From the NCBI GenBank assembly GCA_023229245.1, contig JALNZU010000037.1:1-28777 (forward strand): a stretch of 28,777 nucleotides of DNA, read 5' to 3'. Shown one piece after another: positions 1-9,116 of the stretch; within the stretch, counting starts at the first letter, position 1; every line of letters starts with the position of its first letter. The notes under the pieces are model-generated. The model was not told the origin of the DNA and did not search any database. It saw only the letters and a program-made list of their open reading frames with translations. The DNA comes from Bacteroidales bacterium (GTDB lineage: Bacteria; Bacteroidota; Bacteroidia; Bacteroidales; F082). The position numbers and the translations under genes were made by a program.

Positions 1-117
1 TTTGAGACCTTTTCAAAGGGGTCTCCAGAAAATTTCAGAATAACTTTGACTGCCAAACCCGGTTTATATGAATACATTAACTTAAATTTGTTAAAAAGTT
101 GTCTAGTCAAACTAGAC
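1..117. mobile_element. Candidate end of an inserted element in the receptor gene
   Basis: The segment begins where receptor homology stops. It contains a perfect 7-bp inverted repeat, GTCTAGT (101-107) and ACTAGAC (111-117), at the boundary, and a second inverted repeat, GAGACC (4-9) and GGTCTC (20-25). A compact terminal inverted repeat at a gene break is what an insertion-sequence end looks like, but no transposase is visible because the window ends. The family cannot be assigned, and it may be only divergent receptor sequence. Confidence 0.3.
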
Positions 118-695
118 CATCTCATTTCTACTCCTTCCACCTTCCATAAAATACCTTTTGCTGCGTTACCTCTTATTACTATTTCATTATTTTCTACGGT
201 ACTTGGGGTTACACCAGCAAAAGAACTGGCTAACCGAGAAGGATCATCCATTCCCCCGGCATACCGGCTGGCATCTTCTACCGAAAAAGTTTTAGCCGAT
301 AAAGTAGCCATAGTGTTTAAAGCTTTATCTTTCTCAATATCAGGTATTATAACAATCTCACTCAGACTGGTAAAACTCTCAATCAGTGGTATATTCAAAA
401 CAATCTCTTTTCCTGAACTGACAAGGATATCATATACATAATAATTCTCATAACCAATATAACTTATTTGCATTGATACTCTGCCTACCTGAACTTTATC
501 AAAGATAAAGTTTCCATCAATATCCGTTGTTGTTCCAATAAATGGACTTGAACCTATAATAATGATATTTGCACCAGGTAGCCCAATACGTGTCTCATTA
601 TCAAACACTTTACCCCTAATTTTTTGAGTTATTTCTTGCGATAAAACAAAAAATGATTGGGAAATGAACAGGACAGCAAAAAATAATTTTTTCAT
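1..695 (-). CDS. TonB-dependent receptor, N-terminal part, probably interrupted
   Basis: This is the N-terminus of an outer membrane TonB-dependent receptor of the SusC/Cna-like class, which imports large substrates. The protein starts at 695 with a signal peptide (MKKLFFAVLFISQSFFVLSQ). A carboxypeptidase-like regulatory beta-sandwich follows at about residues 25-110 (GKVFDNETRIGLPGANI, then TTDIDGNFIF and ISYIGYE). A plug-domain start comes at about 130-191, with DDPSRLASSFAGV, IVIRGNAAKGILW and EGVEM. In this family EGVE(I/M) is normally followed by a PNPNHF-like segment. Here the reading frame stays open to the window edge, but the next ~40 residues look nothing like a plug and begin exactly at a short inverted repeat (101-117). 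I infer that the gene is interrupted there. An alternative is a divergent plug continuing beyond the window. No stop codon is visible. Confidence 0.75.
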   Translation of the reverse strand, partial: MKKLFFAVLFISQSFFVLSQEITQKIRGKVFDNETRIGLPGANIIIIGSSPFIGTTTDIDGNFIFDKVQVGRVSMQISYIGYENYYVYDILVSSGKEIVLNIPLIESFTSLSEIVIIPDIEKDKALNTMATLSAKTFSVEDASRYAGGMDDPSRLASSFAGVTPSTVENNEIVIRGNAAKGILWKVEGVEMRWSSLTRQLFNKFKLMYSYKPGLAVKVILKFSGDPFEKVS

Positions 696-723
696 AAAAC
701 ATAGTTTTGACATATTGGAAGTA

Positions 724-731
724 CAAATATC
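724..731 (-). promoter_or_regulatory. Possible -7 box of the receptor gene
   Basis: The minus strand reads GATATTTG, seven of eight positions of the Bacteroidota TAnnTTTG -7 box, 29-36 nt before the receptor ATG. No convincing -33 TTG was found at the usual spacing. Confidence 0.3.
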
Positions 732-752
732 ACAACTATTTATATGAAATGG

Positions 753-772
753 AATACTGATTTTTCAGTATT
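753..772. terminator. Stem-loop at the end of the LuxR-type gene
   Basis: A perfect 8-bp stem (AATACTGA at 753-760, TCAGTATT at 765-772) with a 4-nt loop overlaps the stop codon of the LuxR-type gene. No long T-run follows on the minus strand, so a strong intrinsic terminator is not shown. It may stabilise the 3' end instead. Confidence 0.35.
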
Positions 773-1553
773 ATATCAACCCAAGATTTGAAGCAATTTT
801 GATGGCTTCCATTGAATTTTTTACACTTAGTTTTTCCAGAATCTTCTGTCTGTGTGTATTAACAGTGTGAACACTAATAAAGAGTTTATCTGAAATTTCT
901 TTACTTAATTTACCGTCTTTTACAAGATTTAGAATGTCAATTTCTCTTTTGGTAAGAGTCATATTTTTTTTGAATTTCGACTGAAATAGAGGGATAATTT
1001 CTCCAGTTTTAAAATTTAAAATCTGCGCTTTCAGGCTCTCATTTATATTTTGGTTTGGAGAAATATCCAAAATGCTCAATGCTAACCATACATTTCCTTT
1101 TTTGTCCAATTCAAAGGTTTGCTGTTGTTCTATAATCCGAATGAATCGATTTGATGCGTTTAGTATTCTGAATTCATTTATTAATTTACAGTTTAGTCTT
1201 TGTTCACTTGTAATACTCGTTAATAGCTCAAAAAGAGTTATCCCGTTTTGTAACAATGCAATATAGTCATCAACATGGATTTTCGAATCTATAAAATATT
1301 CTCCCCCTTTCTCAAATTCATTTTTTTTGTATCCTAAAAATGTTTCAAAATTGGACGATTGGAAAACATGCTTCTTTTTAAATAAATCAAACACTGTTAT
1401 TAAGGAATTACTGGTCTCTGCTAGTTTCTGCAAAACAGGTGTCTGCGTATCAAGAATAGAATAATCCAATTCCTTTTCATCAAACTTTTGTTTCTCAAGA
1501 AGATTGAAGTAGGTTTTACGAAGTTCTTTTATATCATTCCTGTCTGTTTGCAT
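771..1553 (-). CDS. LuxR-type transcriptional regulator with PAS-like sensor domain
   Basis: A 260-residue DNA-binding regulator. The last ~60 residues are a GerE/LuxR helix-turn-helix: LTKREIDILNLVKDGKLSKE, then ISDKLFISVHTVNTHRQKIL and a terminal helix (EAIKIASNLGLI). The middle (about residues 40-175) has a PAS-like pattern (VFDLFKKKHVFQSSNFETFLGY, shown here only to the end of that motif, then NEFRILN and RIIEQQQTFELDKKGNVW). This is the usual build of Bacteroidota PAS-LuxR proteins, which sense an unknown signal. I chose the ATG at 1553 because AGAGGAAAA sits directly upstream. An in-frame ATG at 1643 would add 30 basic residues and overlap the upstream gene. It lies 46 bp after the gene ending at 1600 and is probably cotranscribed with it. 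Targets are unknown. Confidence 0.8.
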   Translation of the reverse strand: MQTDRNDIKELRKTYFNLLEKQKFDEKELDYSILDTQTPVLQKLAETSNSLITVFDLFKKKHVFQSSNFETFLGYKKNEFEKGGEYFIDSKIHVDDYIALLQNGITLFELLTSITSEQRLNCKLINEFRILNASNRFIRIIEQQQTFELDKKGNVWLALSILDISPNQNINESLKAQILNFKTGEIIPLFQSKFKKNMTLTKREIDILNLVKDGKLSKEISDKLFISVHTVNTHRQKILEKLSVKNSMEAIKIASNLGLI

Positions 1554-1599
1554 TTTTCCTCTGTAGTTTTTGAGCTGACATGGTTTTAACCTTCTGTTA

Positions 1600-2013
1600 T
1601 TATGTCTCTTGAAAGACAGAATATAAATCAATTTTGTTTCCACGAAACCTTGTCAAAGTTGTTTGTTTTTTAATCTGAGAAAATAATATGATAACTCTTT
1701 CAATGTCACGAATATAAGTGTTTATATTCAATCTTGTGCTTAACTCATCACATTCAATTGATTGCAAGTAAACTGAAATTGCTTCATCAATTTTATTAAG
1801 TTGTTCTAGTTTTTTAGCTTGCTGTCGCAATTCAATTATTTTATTTAAATCAACACACCAATACTTATTCTCTTCTTGTAGCCTTTCAGTTACCTCCTTT
1901 AAAGGCTCATAATTGTCAATCAGATCCTTTATATCCTTTTCTGATATCTTAGGAAACTTCTTTTTACCAAACAAATAGTTGAAAATCACCATTTCAGTAT
2001 AATTTAGTGTCAT
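1600..2013 (-). CDS. Hypothetical protein, helical, TPR-like
   Basis: A 137-residue protein that I do not recognise. It is charged and mostly helical. A central stretch (LRQQAKKLEQLNKIDEAISV, followed by YLQSIECDE) resembles one tetratricopeptide hairpin. No signal peptide or membrane segment is evident. The ATG at 2013 is preferred. A TTG at 2031 would lengthen it by six residues but has no better ribosome-binding site. A good -7 box (2051-2058) lies 38 nt upstream, and the LuxR-type gene follows at 46 bp, so the two look like a small operon. A partner role for the regulator is only a guess. Confidence 0.55.
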   Translation of the reverse strand: MTLNYTEMVIFNYLFGKKKFPKISEKDIKDLIDNYEPLKEVTERLQEENKYWCVDLNKIIELRQQAKKLEQLNKIDEAISVYLQSIECDELSTRLNINTYIRDIERVIILFSQIKKQTTLTRFRGNKIDLYSVFQET

Positions 2014-2050
2014 GCGTTTTGCGTTAACCAAAAGATCTCATTTACGCATC

Positions 2051-2058
2051 CAAATATA
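2051..2058 (-). promoter_or_regulatory. -7 promoter box for the hypothetical/LuxR pair
   Basis: The minus strand reads TATATTTG, a perfect TAnnTTTG box, placed 38 nt before the ATG at 2013. A TTG lies 22 nt further upstream (2081-2083), slightly longer than the usual 19-21 nt spacing. This predicts a leader of about 30 nt. Confidence 0.5.
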
Positions 2059-2189
2059 CAACATTCCCCAAAATATCACCCAAGAAATATACTCAAAGGG
2101 TATAATATCCAGACAAATCCCAGTAATTTAGTATGTACGATTGTTTTACTAGAACGATTGATTTTATAAACTTATTATCCACTATTTGC

Positions 2190-2429
2190 GTATCAAGCGG
2201 CAAAAACAACTTAATCGCTTATCCAAATCCATGTATTGATTATGTGAAAATAAAAGATATAACCGGAAATCTCCAGTTTGAGATCTTTGATCAGAAAGAC
2301 AGCCGTGTAAGTATTCCAAGTATCACAGAAGACGGATTTGTATCCACACAAGAACTGTAATCAGGCGTTTACTTTCTACGCCTGAATGACAAAAACAGTG
2401 TTCAAACGCTCGGGATAATCAAAAAATGA
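2190..2429 (+). pseudogene. Orphan type IX secretion C-terminal sorting domain with in-frame stop
   Basis: The translation shows a type A T9SS C-terminal domain: NLIAYPNPCIDYVKIKDI, then FEIFDQKDSRV, then SGVYFLRLNDK and IIKK at the very end. Such tails direct secreted proteins through the PorU/PorV machinery to the cell surface. A TAA at 2358-2360 interrupts the frame just before SGVYFLRL. No cargo domain lies upstream, because the open frame begins with unrelated residues at 2133. This is therefore a broken leftover of a secreted protein. Its TGA overlaps the ATG of the next remnant (ATGA at 2426-2429). Confidence 0.7.
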
Positions 2430-3303
2430 GTTTGTTTTTAAAAAATCAAAGTATGCTTTATTATTGGGTACTTATGTTTAGCCTGTTGCTGCATGGGTGC
2501 ACATACTGCTGTAGCCGATTCAGCCTAGCGCTAAAGAATAAAGTATTATCATACATACTCGCCAACGATGTAGTGTCAGCCAACAGACTTATTACCAGCA
2601 ACACCTCATTTGATCCTGATTATGTGATCGGAGTGTTAACCCCCAACCTGCCATAGACTCCATCCGTTGGGAATCAGGAAGCGAAAGTATATACCTATCT
2701 TTCCAACAGGAATTTCTAGCTAATGCGAAGTCATAAAATCAAGGCTTTTAAAAGTTTCATTAAGGCGAAACAGTTAAGTCGTCAAAAGGGTTTTAACAGA
2801 ATCCTGACTCTTTCGCTGATGAACAGATCGCATATCAGGATCCGTCACAGGGAGTTTGCCACTCTTCTGAGGGAGACTATTGCAACGTTTACCAAATTGA
2901 ATGACTCAGTAAATTTGGCTAATAATCAATTCAGGAAAGCTTTGGCTGATCTTTATAAAGTGCTGAGTTGGTCTACACGGCAGGGTTTTACTGATTATGA
3001 GACTAAAATATATGACATGTACACTACTCTATTCTATATGAATAAACCGGAGATTTGCAGCAGGCACTTGACTTTTACCAATTATATATTCAAACACGTG
3101 ATAAACTTGATCAAGCTACCACTTTGGATAAAATACATACTTCAAATATAGAGTATTCGCTTGCCGAGCAAAACATATTGATTAAGTAATTTAATCATAA
3201 GAAACCAAGCATTTGCAAGTTACTTATTCTGATATCTTCGGTAGCGTGTTGGTACTGATTACTTCTTTATCTGCCAGTACAGAATAAGAGGCGAAAACTT
3301 TAA
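2426..3303 (+). pseudogene. Frameshifted TPR-containing membrane sensor/regulator remnant
   Basis: Pieces of one protein appear in successive frames. A hydrophobic start (MLYYWVLMFSLLLHGC) opens a frame that stops at 2654. Residues IDSIRWESGSESIYLSFQQE continue in a second frame. TPR-like helices (IKAFKSFIKAKQLSRQKGFN, later YETKIYDMYTTLFYMNKPE) lie in a third frame from 2723. From 3058 a fourth segment reads QQALDFYQLYIQTRDKLDQA and NIEYSLAEQNILIK, then a stop, then a membrane-like LLILISS and QNKRRKL before a final stop at 3303. TPRs, one membrane helix and a basic linker match Bacteroidota TPR sensor kinases or TPR-LuxR regulators. No output domain remains. Joining the first piece to the rest is less certain. 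Confidence 0.55.
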
Positions 3304-3550
3304 TTAATCATATTTCTGATGGGTGAATCTCAACGACTTAACAGATGCATTTTAAAGCAATTTTAAAGTGTTTTGACAATATATTTTAACAAAAACTGTA
3401 TGTTTTATATTGAGCTCTTTAAGCTGGATAAAGTCGATTCCTATAATCCTAACAACTAAACCGTCAGGACGCAAAGTAAACGCCACAAACCTATAAACCT
3501 ACTAATTATCCCCTTCGATCCCAAAACCTCTGAACTCACCTAACCTTATT
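3304..3550. other. Noncoding stretch before the first repeat array
   Basis: No supportable gene. A GCAAAG-containing scrap at about 3461-3490 loosely resembles the GCAAAG-rich blocks at 10.0, 10.3 and 13.9 kb. Otherwise nothing is recognised. Confidence 0.4.
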
Positions 3551-3828
3551 GCTCATTGTTCATTGATAATTGCACATTGTTCATTGCTAATTGTCCATTA
3601 TCAACTGTCCATTATCAACTGTCCATTGTCAACTGTCCATTATCAACTGTCCATTATCAACTGTCCATTGTCAACTATCCATTGTCAACTATCCATTGTC
3701 AACTATCCATTGTCAACTATCCATTGTCAACTATCCATTGTCAACTATCCATTGTCAACTATCCATTGTCAACTATCCATTGTCAACTATCCATTGTCAA
3801 CTGTCCATTGTCAACTGTCAATTGCTCA
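3551..3828 (-). repeat. Heptamer array 1, with nine perfect 14-mers
   Basis: Tandem 7-bp units, mainly TCAACTA/TCCATTG on the plus strand. From 3671 to 3796 there are nine perfect consecutive copies of the 14-mer TCAACTATCCATTG. The left part carries units typical of the other arrays (GCTCATTG, GATAATTG). It abuts the downstream side of the last permease gene, whose TGA is part of the first unit. On the plus strand this array lacks stops in all frames, which produces long spurious reading frames. Confidence 0.95.
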
Positions 3829-6231
3829 TTCATACCTCAACGCTTCCACCGGATTTTTCAGCGCAGCTCCAAGAGACTTAATCACTGCTGTAGCACCGAC
3901 GATAATCAAAATGCACAAGCCCGACAATACGAATATATACCAATGAAGCGGGAACTTGATGCTGAAGTTTTCCATCCATAGACCCGAAAGGAACCATGCA
4001 CCAATCAGCCCGACACTAACAAAAGGTATGGCTAATTTGGCTAGACCGTAAACGAACAGCCTGATCACCTGCGTATTTGAAGCTCCATTTATTTTACGGA
4101 TGGCTAAACTTTTACGTTGGCGGGTAATTTCTTCGCTTAGGTAGCCCAACAGGCCCATTAATGAGATAAGCAATACGATTGCACTTCCGGTATAAATTGC
4201 ATTACGGAATGACTTTGCCGGCTGATAGGCATTGAGTAAAGCCAATTCTAAGCTTTCCACCTCAGTCTGGCCACGCAACACAGCACTGTTAAATATACTT
4301 GTAAGTTTCTGATTAATATCGGCTTGTATCCCCGGAAAGGTCTTGACAAGTATATTAAAAGAAAAATCAGGACGTTGCTCGAATATATCAATAAACTGCT
4401 GGCGGGGCCAGTAGAAAAACACCGAAGGGCGTGTATCGCTGAAAAACACCGTGCCTATTGCTAAATTAGGATAAATGCCTGTGATACGGGATGAAGTGTT
4501 TACATTGTGATGCTGGGTAATGGTAACGTCTTTTCCAACTACTCCATCATTCCAACCGTTATTTAGCACCAGCATATCGGCAAATTTCTGGCTGATGACG
4601 ATCTCGTTGACGACTGATTTCTCTTCGTCAAAGCCGGAGCCGCTTGTTATGGGAATGCCCAATACGGAGAAATATTCATGGTCGATATAGTACATGTCAG
4701 CCGCATTAAACAGCTCCCTTTCACCATCAGGCGATAATACGTTGTTGCCGGATGCATGAAATATGGGTAACTCAACGCCTAAAGCCACATGCTCAACCTC
4801 CGATAGTGCCGTTAGCTCATTGAGTACAGTTTGAATTTTATGCGGATTCATTCCGCTTACCGATGCATAAAACACATTATCGGTTTTGTAGCCATGATCG
4901 GCATCTAATACCTTGCTGTACAAAAGACTTACAACAACGAGCAATGCAATGAATAATGAAACGCCTGCAAACTGAAAAGCAAGTAATGCTTTCTTCCAAC
5001 CGGTTTTTTTCTGATGATATGTGCGGAATGCGACGGCTACCGGAGTTCGGGCATAAGAGCGACCCGGGAAGTAGCCAATGGGTATTATTAGAATAGTCAT
5101 GATAAGCAAAACAGGTAAATAAACTTGAGGGTTAAGTAGCACATTAAGGCTGTGCCCTAATTGCGCCTCAGCCACCGGTTTCATCATTAGGATTACTCCC
5201 GCAGCCAAGGCAAGGGAGATTGAGAAAATCAGAAAACTCTCAGCAAAGATTACACCTAACAGGTTGCGATTTTCGGCACCATAACATTTAAGGATAGCCG
5301 ATGATTTGGCACGATTCACCAAGGTACTTGCTGTAAGCAGTATATAGTTCAGCACAGAAATGAGCAGAACAATAGCTGTTACGGCACTTAATATAATGAT
5401 TAGATCTTTTGCAGTGTTGGCATAAAGCCGGCGGATAGGTTCAAAAGAGTATTTCAATACGAATCCCTGCGCCTCATATTTTTCTATCTCCTGATGCTTT
5501 TCCTGCATTTGGCGAACAGCAGGCGCCAAACTGCCGGGCGATACGCCTTTCTCTAATTTCACACAGGTATAATACCGGTCGTTGCCCAACCAGTTTTCGG
5601 TGCCATCCCACGTAAAATTGGATGTCGAAATCATAGAGATAGCAATATCATACTTATAATTGGTGTTTTCAGGCAGCTTCTCGAATACACCGCCTATGGT
5701 AATCGGTTTGCCCGGATAGTCTTTTAGCTCAATGGTGTGCCCAACCACATTGCCTCCCATTTTTTCGGCAATATCATTAGAAACAATACACATCATCGGG
5801 CTTTTTAAGGTTTCGACACCCGAGCCCTGAGTGATGGGTCGTGGAAGCACTTCAAAGAGCTGATCATCGGCCAAAACAACATGACCGCTATACACATTGT
5901 TCTGTTCAGAAAAAAACTCCAAATCGCCAATAGAATTCAGTCTTGTTGCTGCCTCAATACCGGGTACTTCTGCTTTTAGCCCGGGTCCAATAGCACCGCT
6001 TACCCTGGGATTGGGTGTTAGCTTTTCGGACTGATTATCCATTTTAAAATTCTCAATGACGACAAATATTCTATTGGCATCGGGGAAGTAACTGTCGTAG
6101 CTGAAGTAGAAAAACACTTCAGACAGCAGAATTATACCAAATGCCAGACCTAAGGCCAACGAGATGATGCGAGTGGCAGTATGTTCCCCTTTACGGAAAA
6201 GCTTACGAATAGCTAGTTTTATTGATGTCAT
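3826..6231 (-). CDS. MacB/FtsX-type ABC transporter permease (fourth in operon)
   Basis: An 801-residue inner membrane permease. It has the two-module build of Bacteroidota MacB-like permeases: an N-terminal helix (about 20-45), a periplasmic MacB_PCD region, three helices (about 275-400), another helix (about 420-440), a second periplasmic region, and three C-terminal helices (about 695-790). The FtsX signature SLAIRKINGAS and the C-terminus NPVEALRYE are clear. It has no ATPase domain and must use a separate one, most likely that at 9114-9779. It is the last gene of the operon and the most divergent of the four permeases (start MTSIKLAIRKLFRKGEHTAT). Substrate is unknown; the family handles lipoproteins, peptides, macrolides or cell-envelope signals. 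The TGA stop falls in the first unit of repeat array 1. Confidence 0.9.
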   Translation of the reverse strand: MTSIKLAIRKLFRKGEHTATRIISLALGLAFGIILLSEVFFYFSYDSYFPDANRIFVVIENFKMDNQSEKLTPNPRVSGAIGPGLKAEVPGIEAATRLNSIGDLEFFSEQNNVYSGHVVLADDQLFEVLPRPITQGSGVETLKSPMMCIVSNDIAEKMGGNVVGHTIELKDYPGKPITIGGVFEKLPENTNYKYDIAISMISTSNFTWDGTENWLGNDRYYTCVKLEKGVSPGSLAPAVRQMQEKHQEIEKYEAQGFVLKYSFEPIRRLYANTAKDLIIILSAVTAIVLLISVLNYILLTASTLVNRAKSSAILKCYGAENRNLLGVIFAESFLIFSISLALAAGVILMMKPVAEAQLGHSLNVLLNPQVYLPVLLIMTILIIPIGYFPGRSYARTPVAVAFRTYHQKKTGWKKALLAFQFAGVSLFIALLVVVSLLYSKVLDADHGYKTDNVFYASVSGMNPHKIQTVLNELTALSEVEHVALGVELPIFHASGNNVLSPDGERELFNAADMYYIDHEYFSVLGIPITSGSGFDEEKSVVNEIVISQKFADMLVLNNGWNDGVVGKDVTITQHHNVNTSSRITGIYPNLAIGTVFFSDTRPSVFFYWPRQQFIDIFEQRPDFSFNILVKTFPGIQADINQKLTSIFNSAVLRGQTEVESLELALLNAYQPAKSFRNAIYTGSAIVLLISLMGLLGYLSEEITRQRKSLAIRKINGASNTQVIRLFVYGLAKLAIPFVSVGLIGAWFLSGLWMENFSIKFPLHWYIFVLSGLCILIIVGATAVIKSLGAALKNPVEALRYE

Positions 6232-6358
6232 ATTTTTTTAAATTATATATTATCGATTGATATTCATTTTACACCTATTAAAATCTATTATATTTTTTAA
6301 TTTAATACTCCCTTCAACTTCACAACTCCCCATTGCATCCTAAAAACCTTCAAAACTA

Positions 6359-6534
6359 ACTGCTCATTGTTAATTGCTAATTGATAATTGCTCATTGATA
6401 ATTGATAATTGTTAATTGTTAATTGTTAATTGATAATTGCTCATTGCTAATTGCTCATTGCTAATTGTTAATTGATAATTGATAATTGATAATTGATAAT
6501 TGATAATTGCTCATTGCTCATTGCTCATTGCTCA
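6359..6534 (-). repeat. Heptamer array 2
   Basis: Mixed 7-bp units GCTCATT, GATAATT, GTTAATT and GCTAATT on the plus strand, in runs. Its right end supplies the TGA stop of the permease at 6532. The 127 bp between its left end and the ATG at 6231 is AT-rich and holds no visible promoter box. Confidence 0.95.
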
Positions 6535-8871
6535 TTCATACCTCAGCGCCTCCACCGGATTACGTTTAGCCGCACGCCAGCTCTGCCAGCTAACGGTAAG
6601 CAGTGCTACCAATAGCGATATCAGTCCTGACAACGCAAATATCCACCAGTTAAGCGCAGTTTTGTAGGCGAAGTTTTCTAACCATCGGCTCATGGCATAG
6701 TAGGCTATAGGTGTAGCGATTACGAATGCAACTCCAAGCCAAACGAACACTTCTTTATTAAGCAGCCATACAACCTCAGAAACACTTGCGCCGTTTACCT
6801 TTCGTATGCCGATCTCTTTAACTTTATCACGTGAAATAAAAACAACTAATCCTAACAAACCTGTGAGAGCTAATAAGATAGTCCACAGCGCCACAAACTC
6901 AATAAATCGTGCTAGACGGGTCTCCTTGCCATAGAGCTTCTCTAAAACATCATCAAGGAAGCGGACGTTAAAAGTCCCTTCCGGATCGAATTTCAGAGCC
7001 GTTTTCTCAATATTGCTTTTGACTAAGGAAATGTTTCCCGGCTGAATCTTGATAAGCATATAATCCATTCTATCTATATCATCCGTAAGCCAGAACAGCA
7101 TAGGCTCAATAGGCTCTTTCAATGACTCAAAGTGAAAATCTTTCACAATACCAATAATATCTCCTTCGACACCAAAGCTTGGTAACCTTTTTTCTAATGG
7201 GTTTTGCCATTGAAACTGCTGTACTGCCTTTTCGTTCAAAATAAAGTTGTTGATATCTGATTTCCCTGCATAAAAACTTCTCCCCTGAGTGATTTTAAGG
7301 TCAAAAAATTCAATAAAACGATCATCCACAGGCCATGATTTCAAATGAATCGTTTGGTTATCAACTTTGCGTCCCCATCCCATAGCAACATGGCCAGGGA
7401 GAAATTGAGTGCAAGAAAAATCCGTGACCTGAGGATTTTTCAATATTTCACCGGAAAAAGCTTGATAGCTTTCTCGAAGTGCACTGGAGAGTGGCAGATA
7501 CAGTACGTTCTCCTTGTCAAGACCAAGATCAAAATTATTCCAGAATCGAAGCTGTTTTTCAATAATTACAGAAGTGGCCAGGATGGCTATTGTAAAAACA
7601 AATTGAACAGTGATTAATATGCTCCTAAATCTTTTTCCTTTCGCCGAGAACAACATTTTACCTTTAACAGCCTGGGATATAGGAGCCGAAGTGATATATC
7701 GGGCTGGATAAACTGAAGCTATAACAGCGAATAATATAGCGCTAACCGCAAACAATCCTATATAACTTTCACGTCCTTGAAATGAAAGACCACGAATTTG
7801 AAACAGATTCTCAATCTTTTGAAAAACAAGATGATGTATGGCAATAGCTAATCCAAGAGCAATAAGTGACAGCACGATTGCTTCACCCATAATCTGCGCC
7901 CGAACCTTCCACTTTTTTTCGCCTACGATTTGTTGAATAGATAATGTTTTGGCCCGTAAAGGTGCTTGTGAGGTAGAAAAATTAATAAAATTCACTGCAC
8001 TCATTATCAGAAGCATGGCAATAAGAACGGTGAGTATGTCTAACACATGTTTGTTAATAAAGTCATCGTTATAACCTCGTGAATAATAGTGCAGCTTGTT
8101 TAACGGTATCATATTCACACCAATAGCCCCTTTATCTGACTCATAAAACTCATTCAAACTCTCAAGTATTTCTTGAAAGCCGGATAACTCTTCTATTTTT
8201 TTATCTATCAGTTTTTTATCAATCCCTTGTTGAAGTTGAAAAAACACAGTAAAACTCCATTCGCTCCAGTTATCAATATAATTTGATTTGTCAAAGGCGA
8301 TCAGCGCATCAATATACAAAAAAGTATTGCGAGGCATATCTTTCATAATTCCCGAAATAATAAAATAGTCTCCATCTATTACAAGTTGTTCACCCACAAC
8401 ATCAATAGTTTGAAAAATCTTTTGGGCTAATGTCTCTGATATTACAACTGTGTTAGGCTCAGCGAGAACGGTTTCGGCAGCACCTATAAGAAGGGGGAAA
8501 TCAAATACGGTAAAAAATTCAGAAGAAGCATCCATAGCTAATGCTTCCACAGCATCTTTTCGACTTTGATCCGGTTTATAAAACAAGCTGTTGTTTGAAA
8601 ACCAACAAATCACTCCGTTAACAACTTCTGGGATTTCTTTCCTGATCTCCTCGCTCATGGGTATGGGAACGAAACTACCACCATCAAACTGAAATGACAT
8701 CAGATATATGTCATCCCTTTTATGATGAAAATTATCGTAACTACTTTCAAATGAAACATAAAGTGTTAGCACAATAATTCCCAGGAAGCCAACCACAAGA
8801 CTAATTAGGCTTAATGTTGACGATAACCGATATTTAGTAATGGTTTTAAGTATTTGTTTTATTATTCGCAT
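6532..8871 (-). CDS. MacB/FtsX-type ABC transporter permease (third in operon; paralogue of 14194-16533)
   Basis: A 779-residue inner membrane permease with two MacB_PCD/FtsX modules. Helices are at about 17-40, 275-300, 325-350, 370-390, 410-435 and three near the C-terminus. Signatures include IMSAVNFINFSTSQAPLRAK, VKEIGIRKVNGAS and NPVEALRYE. It has the same length as the permease at 14194-16533 and matches it along the whole chain (both start MR..KQILKTITKYRLSS and share SRWLENFAYKT and NWWIFALSG). This is a within-operon duplication, diverged mostly in the periplasmic parts. It has no nucleotide-binding domain and lies directly downstream of the ATPase gene, across array 3. The ATG at 8871 fits the paralogue's start. 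The stop codon is part of array 2. Confidence 0.92.
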   Translation of the reverse strand: MRIIKQILKTITKYRLSSTLSLISLVVGFLGIIVLTLYVSFESSYDNFHHKRDDIYLMSFQFDGGSFVPIPMSEEIRKEIPEVVNGVICWFSNNSLFYKPDQSRKDAVEALAMDASSEFFTVFDFPLLIGAAETVLAEPNTVVISETLAQKIFQTIDVVGEQLVIDGDYFIISGIMKDMPRNTFLYIDALIAFDKSNYIDNWSEWSFTVFFQLQQGIDKKLIDKKIEELSGFQEILESLNEFYESDKGAIGVNMIPLNKLHYYSRGYNDDFINKHVLDILTVLIAMLLIMSAVNFINFSTSQAPLRAKTLSIQQIVGEKKWKVRAQIMGEAIVLSLIALGLAIAIHHLVFQKIENLFQIRGLSFQGRESYIGLFAVSAILFAVIASVYPARYITSAPISQAVKGKMLFSAKGKRFRSILITVQFVFTIAILATSVIIEKQLRFWNNFDLGLDKENVLYLPLSSALRESYQAFSGEILKNPQVTDFSCTQFLPGHVAMGWGRKVDNQTIHLKSWPVDDRFIEFFDLKITQGRSFYAGKSDINNFILNEKAVQQFQWQNPLEKRLPSFGVEGDIIGIVKDFHFESLKEPIEPMLFWLTDDIDRMDYMLIKIQPGNISLVKSNIEKTALKFDPEGTFNVRFLDDVLEKLYGKETRLARFIEFVALWTILLALTGLLGLVVFISRDKVKEIGIRKVNGASVSEVVWLLNKEVFVWLGVAFVIATPIAYYAMSRWLENFAYKTALNWWIFALSGLISLLVALLTVSWQSWRAAKRNPVEALRYE

Positions 8872-8889
8872 CTCTGTCTATTTTACTTA

Positions 8890-9116
8890 CTAATTGCTAA
8901 TTGCTAATTGCTAATTACTAATTGCTAATTGCTAATTGCTAATTGTTAATTGCTAATTGCTAATTGCTAATTGCTAATTGTTAATTGCTAATTGCTAACT
9001 GCTCATTGCTCATTGCTAATTGCTAATTGCTAATTGCTAATTGCTAATTGCTAATTGCTAATTGCTAATTGTTAATTGCTCATTGCTAATTGCTAATTGC
9101 TAATTGCTAATTGCTA
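8890..9116 (-). repeat. Heptamer array 3
   Basis: About 225 bp made almost only of GCTAATT units, with a few GTTAATT and GCTCATT. It spans the whole junction between the ATPase gene and the permease at 6532. The ATPase stop TAG (9114-9116), and the Asn codon before it, are repeat sequence. Confidence 0.95.

Noticed and set aside
2133..2360. A 75-residue intact protein
   Set aside because: Its first ~20 residues are unrelated to the sorting domain, and its end is an in-frame stop in the middle of that domain. It is a remnant.
3551..3990. Three overlapping plus-strand reading frames of 96-141 codons through array 1
   Set aside because: They exist only because TCAACTATCCATTG repeats lack stops on that strand. 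The products are pure repeat peptides followed by the antisense of the permease gene.
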